Position numbers and translations under genes: made by a program. A stretch of DNA of 64,000 nucleotides. Source: Reticulascus tulasneorum (Eukaryota; Ascomycota; Sordariomycetes; Glomerellales; Reticulascaceae). Under the pieces are notes generated by a model. It had not been told where the DNA came from, did no database searches, and was given only the letters and a program-made list of their open reading frames with translations. The stretch is from NCBI GenBank assembly GCA_001557505.1, contig LSAX01000003.1, forward strand, positions 1,178,001-1,242,000, read 5' to 3'. Shown piece by piece: positions 1 to 11,600 of the stretch (positions within the stretch are counted from its first letter, which is position 1; each line of letters begins with the position of its first letter).

Positions 1-2
1 TC

Positions 3-188
3 GCCCCGTTGATTGCGAAGCAGCCGACCTCTAAGCAGGATTCTGGAACCAAAGTGTCGGGTGAGCTTTACAGATTTGTCGAGAAAGATGGGGAGAATAA
101 GTCCAAGCTGAAGCTGGGGAAGGAGAAGGCAGGGGGGTTATGCTGCATGTTCGGTGCCCGCACCGAAGACCTTGAATCATGTTGGTAG
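3..188 (+). CDS. Possible 3' end of a gene cut by the left edge
   Basis: Frame 3 is open from the first complete codon to a TAG at 186-188, giving about 61 residues rich in Lys, Glu and Gly (for example SGELYRFVEKDGENKSKLKL) and ending in ESCW. The codons look like those of real genes here and the frame has no interruption, which suggests the C-terminal tail of a gene lying to the left. No family is recognised. A chance open frame of this length is possible, and the last part could instead be read-through into an intron, so the call is tentative. Confidence 0.35.
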   Translation, partial: APLIAKQPTSKQDSGTKVSGELYRFVEKDGENKSKLKLGKEKAGGLCCMFGARTEDLESCW

Positions 189-1518
189 TGAGCATTTTGA
201 TGTCCGAGTAATCTTTCCTAGTTCGAGCCCCCCCTCCACCTTTCTCAAAGTTCGCGTGCCTAGGTTGCTCGAAGTAGAGTGACACAGCGCCACAGTCGCA
301 CCCGACGCAAGATGCCGGACGGCAGAAGCGTGGTAAACTTGGGTGCATGGTTCCCACGAATGTGGGGAATCTCGTCTAGGCCAGATCTGCTGCGCGGTAC
401 GTATTACTAGGAGAGGCTAGAAGAACAAGAGACGCTGCGTCTAAGGCCAACCAGGCGCAGTTCCACCTCGTGAAAGATGTTGACTTGCGAACCTTTGCTT
501 CCGGAATACCCTGCGGATCCCCCGTGACCTTCATCACCGCCTCTCTCAGCTGCTCGTGATACGCAAACCCGGGAAGACAGGATCTGACATATCAGCAGTA
601 CGCATGGTACGATTAGTAGGGTAGCCCGCAATGTCCATGCCATGTCAGCGTTTGCGACGAAACTCAAAAAAGCTGGGGGTGGAGCCGTTTGCACCGGATG
701 CGGCTGTATCACCTTGGCAAGAACTTATGTGTCGCCACTTTTGCTCTGGTATGGAACCCAATTCCCCCCGCCCCCTCTTCTCTTCTAGATTCTACTCTGA
801 TCCTAGAATTGGTAAAAGTGCGGATACGACACCGAGTGAAATCGCTACTCCCTCTCGTAAAAGCCCGGTAATAAAACTGTGCCCCTACTATTGGAACTAA
901 CACGATTTGGGGGTGTTCAAACCACAGCTCGGTCACCGGTGCTGGAATAACGGCCGGCATAAGGCCGGACCCATCCTGTGGAGCTCGCCGAGGCAGACCG
1001 AGAGTGGATTGGTGCAAGGTGTTGCCCGATTTTTAGTATGACATCAGCTTAGCTTGTGGTACGCAAACATTCTCCGTTTTCAGCGGAAGACTTCGCCTTT
1101 GGGAATCTCCGACTGTATGTCGGGAATCCGACCCCGAGTTTGAGTCTCATGTCTGTCTCTGAAGGATCAGAAGGCCTGCTTGGGTCTAACCTGTGCAGTC
1201 GGAGTGGAGCTGTTCTCCACAAACGCGTGAAATGACAGCGATGCCTGGCCCAGCAGTTCGGACCTCATCTCGTGATATCTCCATAATCCGGGGCGCGGGC
1301 AGAGTAAACTGGGGTATGCGGAATGAGGGGTAGCTTTCTGCAGAGCTGTGACATGCGCGGAGAAGAGTTTGACTGGGGGAGCTTGGAGCTATGACCCGAG
1401 GCTCTGGCATACAAATAACGAATCTGCTCGGAAACTGACAAGTTCCCCGGCTTTGACCCCTCATCCTTCTCTCTCCCTCTCAATACCCCATATTCCTCGT
1501 TATCTGAACAGTCTTTGA
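189..1518. other. Intergenic region, promoter side of glycerol kinase
   Basis: No reading frame here has family-like content. The frames on both strands are short, overlap each other and lack recognisable motifs. The last few hundred bases, including a CT-rich stretch at about 1466-1500, are presumably the promoter and leader of the glycerol kinase gene. Confidence 0.5.
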
Positions 1519-1566
1519 ATGTTCTCATCTATCCTGCCCAGTAGAACTAAGCAAACAAACGACGAA

Positions 1567-3271
1567 ATGTCTCCAGCAGCCATGAACGGGACTCACGCGA
1601 ACTCGTTTGTCGGTGCGATCGACCAGGGCACTACCAGCTCGAGGTTCTTGATCTTCAACCAGAGCGGAGATGTTGTTGTGGCTCATCAGATGGAGTTCAC
1701 CCAGATATATCCTCAGTCTGGGTAAGTGTTTCTCATTAAGCTTCGTTCTGGAGACCTTGTTCAGATTCTAACATGACCGAATAGCTGGCACGAGCATGAC
1801 CCTCTTGAGATTGTGAGCTCCGTCGAACAGTGCATTGATGGCGCAGTCAAGGCATTCGAGACCCAAGGCCACTCCAAGGCCCAGATTAAGGCCGTCGGCA
1901 TTACAAACCAGCGGGAAACGACCGTCGTCTGGGACAGGACCACCGGCAAGCCGCTCTACAACGCCATTGTATGGACCGACACCAGAAGCCAAGAGCTCGT
2001 CCGAACACTGAAAAGCCGTCTCGGATCTAGCGAGCTCACCAGCCGCTGTGGTCTGCCTCTCTCTACGTATCCCTCCGTCAGCAAGCTTCTCTGGCTTCTC
2101 GAGAACGTCAAGGAGGTAAAGGCTGCCTATGAGAAGGGCAACCTGGCCTTCGGTACCATCGACACTTGGCTTGTGTACAAGCTAAACGGCGGGACCGAGC
2201 GAGACATCTACGTTTCCGACCCTTCCAATGCGTCCCGAACCATGTTGATGAACATCGAGACACTTGAGTACGACAGTGATCTGATTGACTGGTTCAGGCT
2301 GGATCGCAAGAAGGTCCTGCTTCCAAAGATTGTCCGATCATCCGACATGGAGGCATACGGCTCATTAACCAGCACAACCCTGAAGGGAGTCAAGATTACC
2401 GGCTGCCTCGGTGACCAGTCCGCAGCCTTGGTTGGCCAGAAGGGCTTCACACCCGGCCTCGCAAAGAACACATACGGAACAGGCTGCTTCCTTCTCATGA
2501 ACGTAGGAGACAAGCCAGTGATATCGACCCACGGCCTGTTGACCACCGTCGCTTTCGATTTCGGCCCAGGCAAGAGGATGTACGCGCTCGAGGGCAGCAT
2601 TGCCGTGGCCGGATCCAGTGTCAAGTTCCTCGTCGACAACTTCGGCTTCATCGAGTCATCCTCCAAGCTCAGCGCTCTTGCAGAGACCGTAGAAGACAAC
2701 GGAGGATGCACTTTCGTCACAGCTTTCAGCGGTCTCTTTGCACCGTACTGGATTGATGATGCCCGGGGCACAATCTTCGGAATCACGGCATACACCAAGC
2801 GGGGACACATTGCCCGAGCAACCTTGGAGGCAACGTGCTTCCAGACCAAGGCTATTCTGGAGTCCATGGCGAAGGACAGCGGAAAGGCTCTGGCCGAGCT
2901 TGCTGTTGATGGTGGCATGTGCAACTCGGATCTCATTATGCAGGTACGTGATATTCCTCGAGTTTACCACCACTCCTTGGTGGAGACAGTTCTACTAGTT
3001 CGAACAAGATTGCTAACATAACGTTCTACAGACTCAAGCAGATCTCATCGGTATCCCGGTTACCCGTCCGGGTATGCGAGAAACCACCGCCCTGGGTGCA
3101 GCCATCGCAGCCGGTCTTGCCGTAGGAGTGTGGGAGAGTTTTGACGACCTCAAGGACGTAAACGTTGACGGGCGAACCAACTTCAAGCCCCAGATCACTG
3201 ATGAGGAGGCAACAAAGAGATTCGGGCGATGGGAAAAGGCCGTGCAGATGAGCAAGGGATGGGCCAACTAA
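1567..3271 (+). CDS. GUT1: Glycerol kinase (FGGY family)
   Basis: ATP:glycerol 3-phosphotransferase; it makes glycerol-3-phosphate in the cytosol, the entry step of glycerol catabolism. Three exons: 1567-1721, 1785-2943 and 3032-3271, giving about 517 residues, usual for the family. Introns 1722-1784 and 2944-3031 have GTAAGT/GTACGT donors; the second has a TGCTAACA branch site. Joining the first restores SGWHEHDP. Visible motifs are the N-terminal phosphate loop DQGTTSSR (about residue 19), GDQSAALVGQ (about 261), NTYGTGCF (about 280) and the FGGY signature region around DGGMCNSDLIMQTQADLIG (about 426), followed by RPGMRETTALGAA. An in-frame ATG at 1519 would add 16 residues; ATG 1567 is preferred because the sequence after it resembles family N-termini and its context (cgaaATGtct) is better. 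No defects seen. Confidence 0.95.
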
Positions 3272-4259
3272 AGGCCAAGACCCGGCTTCGATAGTAGTTT
3301 AGTGGTTGTTTATTTTTGGCCGACACAATAAGTCATGCTTGCGGAGGATATGAGGGGAAGCCTGAGCTACTGCGCAATCTGTACAATACCCAACAAGCGT
3401 ACTCTTCTATTTTCGATCGGTAACACATTTCCCCAGAACTTCTCGTAGCGTTTCCCCAAAATGTGCATGCATGAGGAAAAGCCCGAAAGCCTATTCCGTG
3501 AAGGCTTACTCACAACAGAAGAATGCCCTCGGCCACGTCTTCGCGGAGCAACTTCCCCAGACCAGTCCGGACGCGCGCAACATGGTCTGGAGTCGTGAAG
3601 TGCCCCCGTAACTATCACTGAGTGGTCCTTAACCCCCTCACCCGTAGATGTGAGACACAGCCCATGGATGATCCCCGCATGGATTTTCGACTGACAGGAG
3701 CGCGCTATCTTCGAAGAAGCGGGGAGAGAGTTCGGACTCTCCGGCAGGGGCGGTCTTACCAAGATAGGCAGTAGACGTGATCGGTGGGGAGGATGGATGT
3801 GGAGAGTTCGTCGAGAATGGGTTCCTGCATGTAAAAGTACATGTGGCTGGTCTCGGCTTATCCTCGCAAAGTTGGGTGTTCCTAAACCGCCCGCAGACCC
3901 GTTTGTAGTCTGGTGCGGATTATCGGCTCCGCCAAGGATGTGCTGCGTAATGAAAGTGGCGGCCGTCCTGAGTCGAGCGCATCGAACGAGGAGGAATGAG
4001 GGGCGAAATCCGGCAGCTGTGGGATTTATTTTCGCAATGGAATGGATCAGTCCAAATGTCCGGGCAAATGGCTGGGCAAATGGCCCAAGACCATTGACTA
4101 AATCGGTCGATTTCGCTGCACTGCTCCAAAACGGGGACCGGCGACCTCAATGGCCGCGTTATCTCCATAGCCCAGTAGCTCGCCCAGTAACGTGACATTT
4201 TTCATGGCATCAGCTCAGCAGGACCCATTTCTTTCCAAAAAATATCATATCAGGATGAG
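3272..4259. other. Intergenic region between glycerol kinase and the Zn2Cys6 gene
   Basis: No supportable gene. Open frames on both strands (3367-3762 minus, 3797-4195 plus) overlap each other and show no family motif. The right part should carry the promoter of the regulator downstream. An out-of-frame ATG at 4255 opens a 15-codon frame ending at 4299 that overlaps the presumed start of that gene, a possible upstream ORF. Confidence 0.5.
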
Positions 4260-6704
4260 ATGTGGAGGTCCCGCAGTCAAGGGACAGATATGCTGCTAGA
4301 TACCAATGCACGCCCGCAGTCAATGGCCGAGGAAGAAGCGAATTCGGTGTTCAGCAACGACGAAGGGGGGTCGAGTGGTGAGGAGACAGCCCACAACGGC
4401 TCGGCCGGTGCACCGAGGAAAAGGAAGAGGGAGAAGCATCAGAAGACATCGTAAGTCGTACTTGTTTGATGTCCGGGGAGGGTCGTCGACTAATGCTACG
4501 TTCCAGATGTGAGCTTTGCAAGGCAAGAAAGGTGAAATGCGACCGTGCAGAGCCTGCATGTTCGTGGTGCGCCCGTCACAATCGCGCCTGTGTCTACCTG
4601 GAGAGGCAGAAGCCTGGCAGTCGGATCGGATTCAGTCTCGAGCTTGAAGCCAAGGTCAACCGCATTGATGCACTTCTCCATGCTCTTGGCCGCCGTGTTG
4701 AAGACCACATCGCCGCCGACCATGTGGCCGACCCGACCCAGGGCCCTTCCCCTGCTGTCAGTCATCAACACTCGTCGCTGCTTGAATCTTTTCGCAGTGA
4801 TAGCAACGGCATCAGCCCGGCGGGCATAGGAAGCAATGCATCCGTGACCCACGGTAGTTCATCTGTGTTTTCAGAACCGTTCTGGCGGCGTCCTGAATCA
4901 CAAGATGGTGATCGAACCTCTGTTCAGGCGCTCCTCAATCTCTCCGTCGCCGACTCATTCAACCAACGAAATGCATCGGGTTTGCTCTCTGGCGCCAGAA
5001 CAGACGCCTCGTCGCTGTCTTCAGATGCAGACCTCCCACCCCAAGACATGGTGTACACACTCGTCGATTTGTACTTCAAGCATGTCAACACTTGGTGTCC
5101 GATCCTTGACCGGAAAACGACATTCGGGACGTTCTTTGGCTCCACGTCCTTGGCCGAAGCTGACCGAGTCCTCCTGCATGCCATCGTCGCGACGACTTTA
5201 CGATTCTCCAAAGACCGCCGCCTTTCTGCAAAGATGAAAGCGCAATACCACGCCGTATCGAAGCACACGGTACAGATGTACGCACTGGAGCATGTCAGCG
5301 TCGAGGCACTCAAAGCCTTGGTCATTGTCTGTTTGGATGAGCTTGGTACATCGAACGGTCCACGGGGGTGGAACCTACTGGCACTCACAGTACAGAACGT
5401 CAACCAGCTCGATCTCTGCGTCGAGAGCAGTGTGTACCTATCAGCCCAAGCCGCGGAGATGCCCAACACCGGCTCCATGCGACGTGTCGCAACATCACGC
5501 CCCGAGTCTTGGATTGAGGATGAAGGTCGTCGAAGGCTGTGTTGGATGGTATATCTTCTCGACAGATATGCGACGATCGCCACCACAACATTCGACTTTA
5601 TGCTCGATGATAAGATGATGAGACGATGTCTTCCGACATCGTATGACCTCTTCTCCCGGAACATCCCCGTCGAGACGAGGTCGTGGAATTGGTCGATGGA
5701 GCAGAGCGGCATGGCTTTTGCAGTGAACAAGCCTGAGAACCTCGGTAGCTTTTCTTATCACTGCGAGATGCTGAGAATCCTCAGCAGAGTGCACGACTTC
5801 CTGAAAACACCAGTCGACGTCTCATCGTCGGCCGATATGAGCGCCTGGCGCAATACGTATCGGTCGTTGGACCGCTCCCTCGATTCATGGCTTCAGAGCC
5901 TACCCAGCGAGTACAGCAAGATCTCGGCCCTCTGTCATTCCGACCCAGCAAGCCGAGTGGCGAACTGGTTTATGCTCCATAGTGCCTTCGTAACAGCCGT
6001 CGTGCGACTGCATTCTTCGGCCGCTTATCCCACGGTTCGGTCCAACATTTTTGTGCCTTCCCACTACGCAATGCAACGGTGTCTGTCGGCGGTTCAGAGT
6101 CTTGGAGACATTGCGCAGGATGTGTTGGATGCGAACGGCTTAGATCTTCTTGGTCCTCCGTTTGCCTTCTCGCTCTGGGTGGCAGCAAGGCTACTCCTCG
6201 TCCATTCGGCGACTGTTGGCTCCGAGGTGGACCCAAGGATTGATTTCTTCATCGAGACCCTTGGCCACATGGGCCAGTACTGGGAGGTTGCTGAAAACTA
6301 CGCCAAGATATTGGTGCGGATTGTCCAGAAGGGAAGACAGGGCGACGTGACGTTCACTGCGATGAGAAAGTGAGTTGCAAACCATTAACCATCACCGCGT
6401 TCGCGCCTTTTTAACATGCTTTTCCAGATGTGCTCACGATTTGGTCATTTTAACCTCGAGTACCCGGCGCTCTGGAATGGAAGCTACTTCGACTCAGGTC
6501 ACCTCGCTGAGCGAGCTGGACTATATTGACGTCTTCGACTTTTTCAATTACCCGAAAGTGGTAGAGAGTATCCTGATGCCAAATGGCGATATCAAGATCC
6601 AGCAAGGCCATGCGTTCAACGGCGTGGGTGGTGACTCGATGAGAGCTGTCGGCGTGCCAGATCCTGATTCGGACTGGTTGAGTTTTGGAAGCCCGTACAG
6701 TTGA
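4260..6704 (+). CDS. Zn2Cys6 fungal-specific transcription factor
   Basis: Nuclear DNA-binding regulator; target pathway unknown. Three exons (4260-4450, 4507-6369, 6428-6704) give about 776 residues, or 766 if ATG 4290 is used. The first intron, 4451-4506, splits the DNA-binding domain: splicing creates the start of CELCKARKVKC and then CSWCARHNRAC, a perfect C-X2-C-X6-C-X6-C-X2-C-X6-C cluster at about residues 65-92. It is preceded by a basic PRKRKREKHQK stretch that could be a nuclear localisation signal. A short linker, KVNRIDALLHALGRRVEDHI, could form a dimerising coil. The middle (about 250-560, around DLYFKHVNTWCPILD and RRLCWMVYLLDRYA) matches the fungal_trans regulatory domain. The second intron, 6370-6427, leads to an acidic C-terminus. 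The start is uncertain because of the overlapping upstream ATG at 4255. Confidence 0.9.
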
Positions 6705-7082
6705 AGGAACGTCAGGGACATATGGGGATTCCATGATGCTTGTGTAGCACACAGTCAAACGTGGCAGCTTGTTTGATTACCTGCTCTCTCCAGTATGAGA
6801 CATTGTGGCGGGATCTTGAGGCGCCACTAATTGCTCCAGCGGGCTTCAGGGCCTTCGGGGGTGGTCGATCCAATTGAAACGGCTGAACTGTGCATGCACA
6901 GGGCTGACTTGTCCCGAACTTGGAAATTTGCTGTACCCCGCCATGACCCCGCGGCCTCCCACAACTTGAAACTTGATCTCCCGTCTCCCATTCATCTCCC
7001 TCCCTTCACTGATTCTAGGCCGCCTCGACCCATCTTGGACAGATTTACTCACATTCGACCCGAAGGCAGAAGTTCAGCAAAG
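6705..7082. other. Promoter and leader of the gelsolin-type gene
   Basis: The frame of the downstream gene stays open upstream to about 6831, but that segment is Pro-rich, has no gelsolin similarity and is read as untranslated leader. A CT-rich tract lies at about 6978-7010. Confidence 0.5.
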
Positions 7083-8279
7083 ATGCCGCCAAACCAAGGA
7101 TTGGTCCATCTCAAGGAGTACGACATCAAGGACAGCAACGTTGAGCTGATCGGAACCGAGATTGACCACCAGGTCAAGTACCATTCAGCCGCAACCGAAC
7201 CTGCGTGGAATGATGGCAAAGTAGGACAAGCGGCCGGGCTGCAGGTGTGGCGTATCGAGAATTTCGAAGTCGTTCCGTGGCCCAAGGAGAAGATAGGTCA
7301 GTTCTATGACGGCGACAGCTACATCGTGTTGCACTCGTATAAGGTCGGCACCAAGGATGGAACGGAAAAGCTGTGCCACGAGATCTTCTTCTGGCTCGGT
7401 ACCCATACATCACAGGATGAGGCTGGAACTGCCGCATATAAGACCGTCGAGCTAGATGAGTTCCTCCACGGCGCAGCAACACAGCATCGCGAGATTCAAC
7501 AAGCTCCCTCGGATGAGTTCCTGGAGCTGTTTCCCCGCTTGTCGATTCGCACCGGTGGCGTGCGATCGGGATTTCGGCATGTTGAGGATGAAGTTAAGGA
7601 TGAGGTCCTCACCTTGCTTCGCGTGTTCAAGAACCCTTTGGCAGCCAATGGGGTCGTTGTGTACGAGGTCGAGCCGACATGGCAAAGCTTAGACGAGGGC
7701 GATGTGTTTGTGTTGGATGTCGGCGACAAGATCTGGGTATGGCAGGGCAAGAAGTGCAGCCCTATGGAGAAGGCCAAAGCTGCGCAAGTGGTTCATGACA
7801 TGACCCTAGCGAAGCATGTCGATGTCGAGGTTCTGGCGGAGTCGGAATCTCGATCCCGAGTCATCGTTGGATTGCTTGGTGGTAAAGAGAACGCGCCTCT
7901 CGATGGGTTTAAAAAGCCGAGACCAGTGGCATCATCTTCCACAACGCATCGTGGTGAGAGGCCACAAAAGCTCTTTCGCCTTAGCGATTCCTCCGGTCAG
8001 CTCTCTTTCGACCTCGTCAAAGATTCGCAGCCAATCGCAGAAGCGGATCTGGATGGAAAGGATGTCTTTCTCCTAGACGACGCTGGGAGGACCATCTGGG
8101 TATGGGAAGGGCTCGGCGCCAGCCATCATGAGAAGGCCAGCTGGCTCAAGGTTGCCCAGACGTACCTTCGCCAGCTGCAAAATGGAGGCGCTGGAGGCGA
8201 AGATGCGTACCTGACGCCGATCGCCAAGGTGGTAGAAGGAAATGAGAGTCGGGCATTCTTGAAAGCAATTCGGGTCTGA
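7083..8279 (+). CDS. Gelsolin/severin/fragmin-type actin-binding protein
   Basis: Cytosolic protein expected to cap or sever actin filaments in a calcium-dependent way. A single exon encodes 398 residues, the length of three-domain severin/fragmin proteins rather than six-domain gelsolin. The start MPPNQGLVHLKEYDIKDSN has a good context (aagATGcc) and matches fungal family N-termini; the open frame extends 84 codons further upstream but without domain content. Domain 1 shows WRIENFEVVPWPKE, FYDGDSYIVLHSYK, HEIFFWLGTHTSQDEAGTAA and the FLELFPRLSIRTGGV stretch. Domain 2 shows DEGDVFVLDVGDKIWVWQGK and domain 3 DLDGKDVFLLDDAGRTIWVW. Each repeats the gelsolin core pattern of a hydrophobic strand, D, and a WVW-type strand. 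No signal peptide or membrane segment. Confidence 0.93.
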   Translation: MPPNQGLVHLKEYDIKDSNVELIGTEIDHQVKYHSAATEPAWNDGKVGQAAGLQVWRIENFEVVPWPKEKIGQFYDGDSYIVLHSYKVGTKDGTEKLCHEIFFWLGTHTSQDEAGTAAYKTVELDEFLHGAATQHREIQQAPSDEFLELFPRLSIRTGGVRSGFRHVEDEVKDEVLTLLRVFKNPLAANGVVVYEVEPTWQSLDEGDVFVLDVGDKIWVWQGKKCSPMEKAKAAQVVHDMTLAKHVDVEVLAESESRSRVIVGLLGGKENAPLDGFKKPRPVASSSTTHRGERPQKLFRLSDSSGQLSFDLVKDSQPIAEADLDGKDVFLLDDAGRTIWVWEGLGASHHEKASWLKVAQTYLRQLQNGGAGGEDAYLTPIAKVVEGNESRAFLKAIRV

Positions 8280-10053
8280 CAAGCAAGAACAGACTTGCCG
8301 ATCTCTTTTGGTGGGAAATGTGTTCTGAAATAGAAAATGCGTATTTTATTTGGCTCCCAACAGCGCACGGCCTTTGTGCCTAATCTGCAGAGATCATCCT
8401 GCATCCACTAAAAAGTCGCAAGAGGGATATCCCCGGTGAATCTGACAACGTTCAAGTGTATCGAGATTTCAGGAAATTCCATTGACCAAGCCAAGTCGTC
8501 GATATATACCCAGCCTCGACTTTAGACTTTTAAGAGGTTCCGAGCGAGTTTGAGTTGGGAGGTGGTAGCCGCCCTCTCAGTGGTGGAAAAAGTTTTAGCG
8601 GATATCCGTGGGCTGCTAGAGGCGAACGTCCCTTAGTAGTGGCCCCAAACCATATCGAGGCCATTTCCATCGCCTTAGACTCTCTTTGTCCAGACATGTC
8701 AGGAACAAACCCCGGCAGCCGGGAACCTATAGCCCATCAGAACGACAAAAGCATGTATTGACGCAGATACATTACTCCGAGGCAGTGGCAAGCGTGGGGG
8801 TGATTCACCCCCGTCTCCCAGTGGTCAAAGCGTGAATTAATGACATCTCTTACGCTTCGATCTTGCCATTGACTGTGCCGGCGGCATCAGTTGCATCGGA
8901 AGGGAAATGCTATCAATCTTTGCAGACTTTGCTTCTAGGAATATTGGTATCATCTAACACTATATTGAACTTGTCTCTATGTAACACGGTGTCCCAACAT
9001 CTGTGGGTCATCACTCTCGTCAGATAGTCGGGGGCTGGTGGCTTGTTATATGTGCACAACGTGGTCCCAAATTCTTATACTTCCTCTCATGGACTTATAG
9101 TACTGATATCCATAATTTCAGCAAGACGAGTGTAACAAACCACTTAACGAGGAGTGGCCAGCTTTGGCAAACAACAGATTGGGCGACGAAGTGGTTTCTA
9201 ACAGGATACCAAGCAGGCATGATACTCCCAACTGCTTGATATAGCTCGCCTTTATGGACTATATTCTGATAAGGCAAGAAAACATGAGACTTAGCAAACA
9301 TGGTTCTTGGGAGGTTGTATTTCACCAACGTCGCTTTCATTGCCTTGTCATTGAGTAGTGGAGAGAGGCTGACTTTCATGTTGACCCGGTCATTACCATC
9401 ATCGATAGCAAGGAAGCCCTTCAATCTGTCACTCGAAAAATGCTACTCCAGACAAGAATCGGACTCAAATGCTAGATGAACTATTGTAACTCGTGTGGTA
9501 ATGCAGCAGTTCATAGCCAGACGGAGAGTGTTCCTGATCAAAGCAGGATGTCAGATTGAAACATGCCAAATGGAACTTAAGTTGCCAGTTAATAGTCTTT
9601 GTCTGCCTCCATCGCCACTGTGAAGACTTTGCCTAAGGTTCCGCGATTTCGAAGTCAACAACCAAATTTAACAAAGGACAGCACTTCTCCGACAATCGCC
9701 GTCAACAGGATGGGAAAGCCAGCTATGCCTTTAGAACCCGTTGATCGGCACAGGGTTCTAGACGTCGTGGGAATAGCGGCGAATAAGGAACGCAGAGCCG
9801 TATACATGACAGAAAAGATCCACATCAGAAAGGCAATGCACACCCTAGACTTTACGAGGAAAGATCAACCTGCAGACATGCCCGCTGGGCGGGTAAGCTC
9901 TGGCATCTGAAGTCATCAACCGCAACTTGGATGAAACTTCTAAATCTTTACCAGTTTCAATCCTCATTCGATTGTGAATCTTACTGAAATCCCATCGCAA
10001 GTATATTCGTAGAAGTCAATCTTCCCAAATACGCATACTTATCGTTTGAAAGA
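8280..10053. other. Gene-poor region, no supportable gene
   Basis: About 1.8 kb without a convincing gene. A TATA-like GATATATACC at 8501-8510 is not followed by a credible frame. A minus-strand frame at 9655-9843 encodes a hydrophobic stretch (FLMWIFSVMYTALRSLFAAI) that could be a membrane-protein remnant or chance. Composition from about 8900 to 10050 looks more AT-rich than the coding regions. Confidence 0.45.
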
Positions 10054-11214
10054 ATGGCACAATACAGATATCTGGCAAAGCCAGACCCGGAATGGACGGA
10101 GGTCTGTCAATTCTCTTTAGCAATGGCGTCTCTCTCACACATCAATGAGTGCAGTGATACTGACCAGTGTCCTATTGCAGTTTCCAAGCAAGCTCCCGCT
10201 GGGGACGCGTATAGACACGATGTCTCGGGAGCGCCGTCCCATTGAACCGGATCCGGGGCTTATGATCGAGGAATTCGACGTGAAAGTCCGCGGTGGCGTC
10301 CCAATTACGCTACGATCATACCGTCGTAGTTCTATCCCCGATAGGCTTCCCCTTTTCGTGTATTTACATGGCGGAGGCTTTGTGACCGGCGGCTTGGAAA
10401 CAGATGATGCACCTTGTCGCGCCATAGCTTCCAATGTCTCGATTGTGGTCGTGAACGTGGAATATCGACTTGCCCCCGAGAACCAATTCCCAGTAGGGTT
10501 TGAGGATAGTTTTGATATTGTTCGATGGGTGCGTGCAAAGACAGCCCAACACTCTCTCCTCTTCTAAGCAATGCTAATAATGTGTCTAGGCTGCGTCACA
10601 GGAAGGTCAAGAGAAACTTGGGACAGAACTGACACGGGGTTTCATTCTGGGCGGAACCTCGGCCGGCGCAAACTTCACGGCAGGAATCGCCCATCTATCA
10701 CGGGACGAGCAACTTTCTCCTAGTCTCACCGGACTAGTGTTCCTAGCGGGAAGCTTTTGCCATCCAGATGCGAGACCTAAGAAGTATCGCGAACAAATTC
10801 TCAGTGTTGATGAAATCAACGATGCGCCAGGTCTAACGAGAAAGGCGATTAATTACTTTGCCGGTAAGTCTGCTTCAATGGCAGTCCTCGATACTGATGA
10901 ATCTTCAACTAAACAAGTTTCCCCGAGTGCTAGGCAAGTACAACGCTCCGCCATTTGACAAACGGCTTTCGCCCCTCCTTTTCGAGTCCCACTCAAACCT
11001 AGCCGAAAAGGCATACTTTGCAGTCTGTGGCTGGGACCCGAGACGCGACGAGGCCCTGCTGTTCGAGAAGTTGCTCAAAGAGAATGGTGTGTCTACGCAG
11101 CTGCAGATCTACCCAGGCTTGCCACATGGATTCTGGTCTACTTGCCCTGACTTGCCTGTTTCGAAGGTTTGGCTGCAGCATCTTTTGGAGGGTATCCAAG
11201 ATATGATTCAATGA
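10054..11214 (+). CDS. Alpha/beta hydrolase, HSL-type esterase/lipase (Abhydrolase_3)
   Basis: Predicted carboxylesterase or lipase-like hydrolase, substrate unknown. Four exons (10054-10101, 10181-10528, 10590-10863, 10934-11214) give 316 residues, normal for the family. Introns are 10102-10180, 10529-10589 (branch TGCTAATA) and 10864-10933; phases agree throughout and joining gives PDPEWTE-FPSKLPLG, IVRW-AASQEG and NYFAGKYN. The oxyanion-hole motif is YLHGGGFVTGG (His79-Gly82). The nucleophile elbow is GTSAGAN with Ser156; the usual Asp before Ser is Thr here. The likely acid is Asp258 in CGWDPRRDE and the base His288 in GLPHGF. There is no signal peptide, so a cytosolic enzyme is likely. 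The first donor (GTCTGT) is weak, so the very N-terminus is the least certain part. Confidence 0.88.
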
Positions 11215-11600
11215 CTTGAACACTAAGTAGATTGACCACGGGTAGACCGCGTGGTTGTATAAGTTACACTATTAACGACGCTATTGAAATTGGGTTTGAC
11301 GAGCTTTGCAAATTAAGAGTGAGACTCAATTGTAGTGTAATACCTGGAGCCAGGACCGCAGAATTCATGTACCCGAATTCGATGATATCCTGCATAATAC
11401 AATGATGGGCAAACAACCACCCATTTCCAGAGCAAACAGTATGATTGGCTAGTCTTCCTATTTAACCACATCAAGCAGGTAATCGTGGAGCAAAGATAGT
11501 GCACAAAATGACACTATTATAAATTATGCTATGCTACACCATACACACCCATGACTGCAAGCAGTCACTCATGTCCTTTACTTCGCCAGATGCACGAAAA
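11215..11600. other. Convergent 3' intergenic region
   Basis: Lies between the 3' ends of the hydrolase (plus strand) and the secreted protein gene (minus strand). It is AT-rich, and no gene is seen. Confidence 0.5.

Noticed and set aside
210..240. TTCGAGCCCC resembling a tRNA T-loop/B box
   Set aside because: No matching T-stem, A box or acceptor stem around it.
2208..2936. 242-codon minus-strand frame
   Set aside because: Exactly antisense to the glycerol kinase exon; no family content. It arises from the codon bias of the real gene.
4924..5730. 268-codon minus-strand frame
   Set aside because: Antisense shadow of the Zn2Cys6 regulator.
6831..7082. 84-codon upstream extension of the gelsolin-type protein
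   Set aside because: Pro-rich leader-like sequence; family proteins start at MPPNQGLVHLKEYDIKD.
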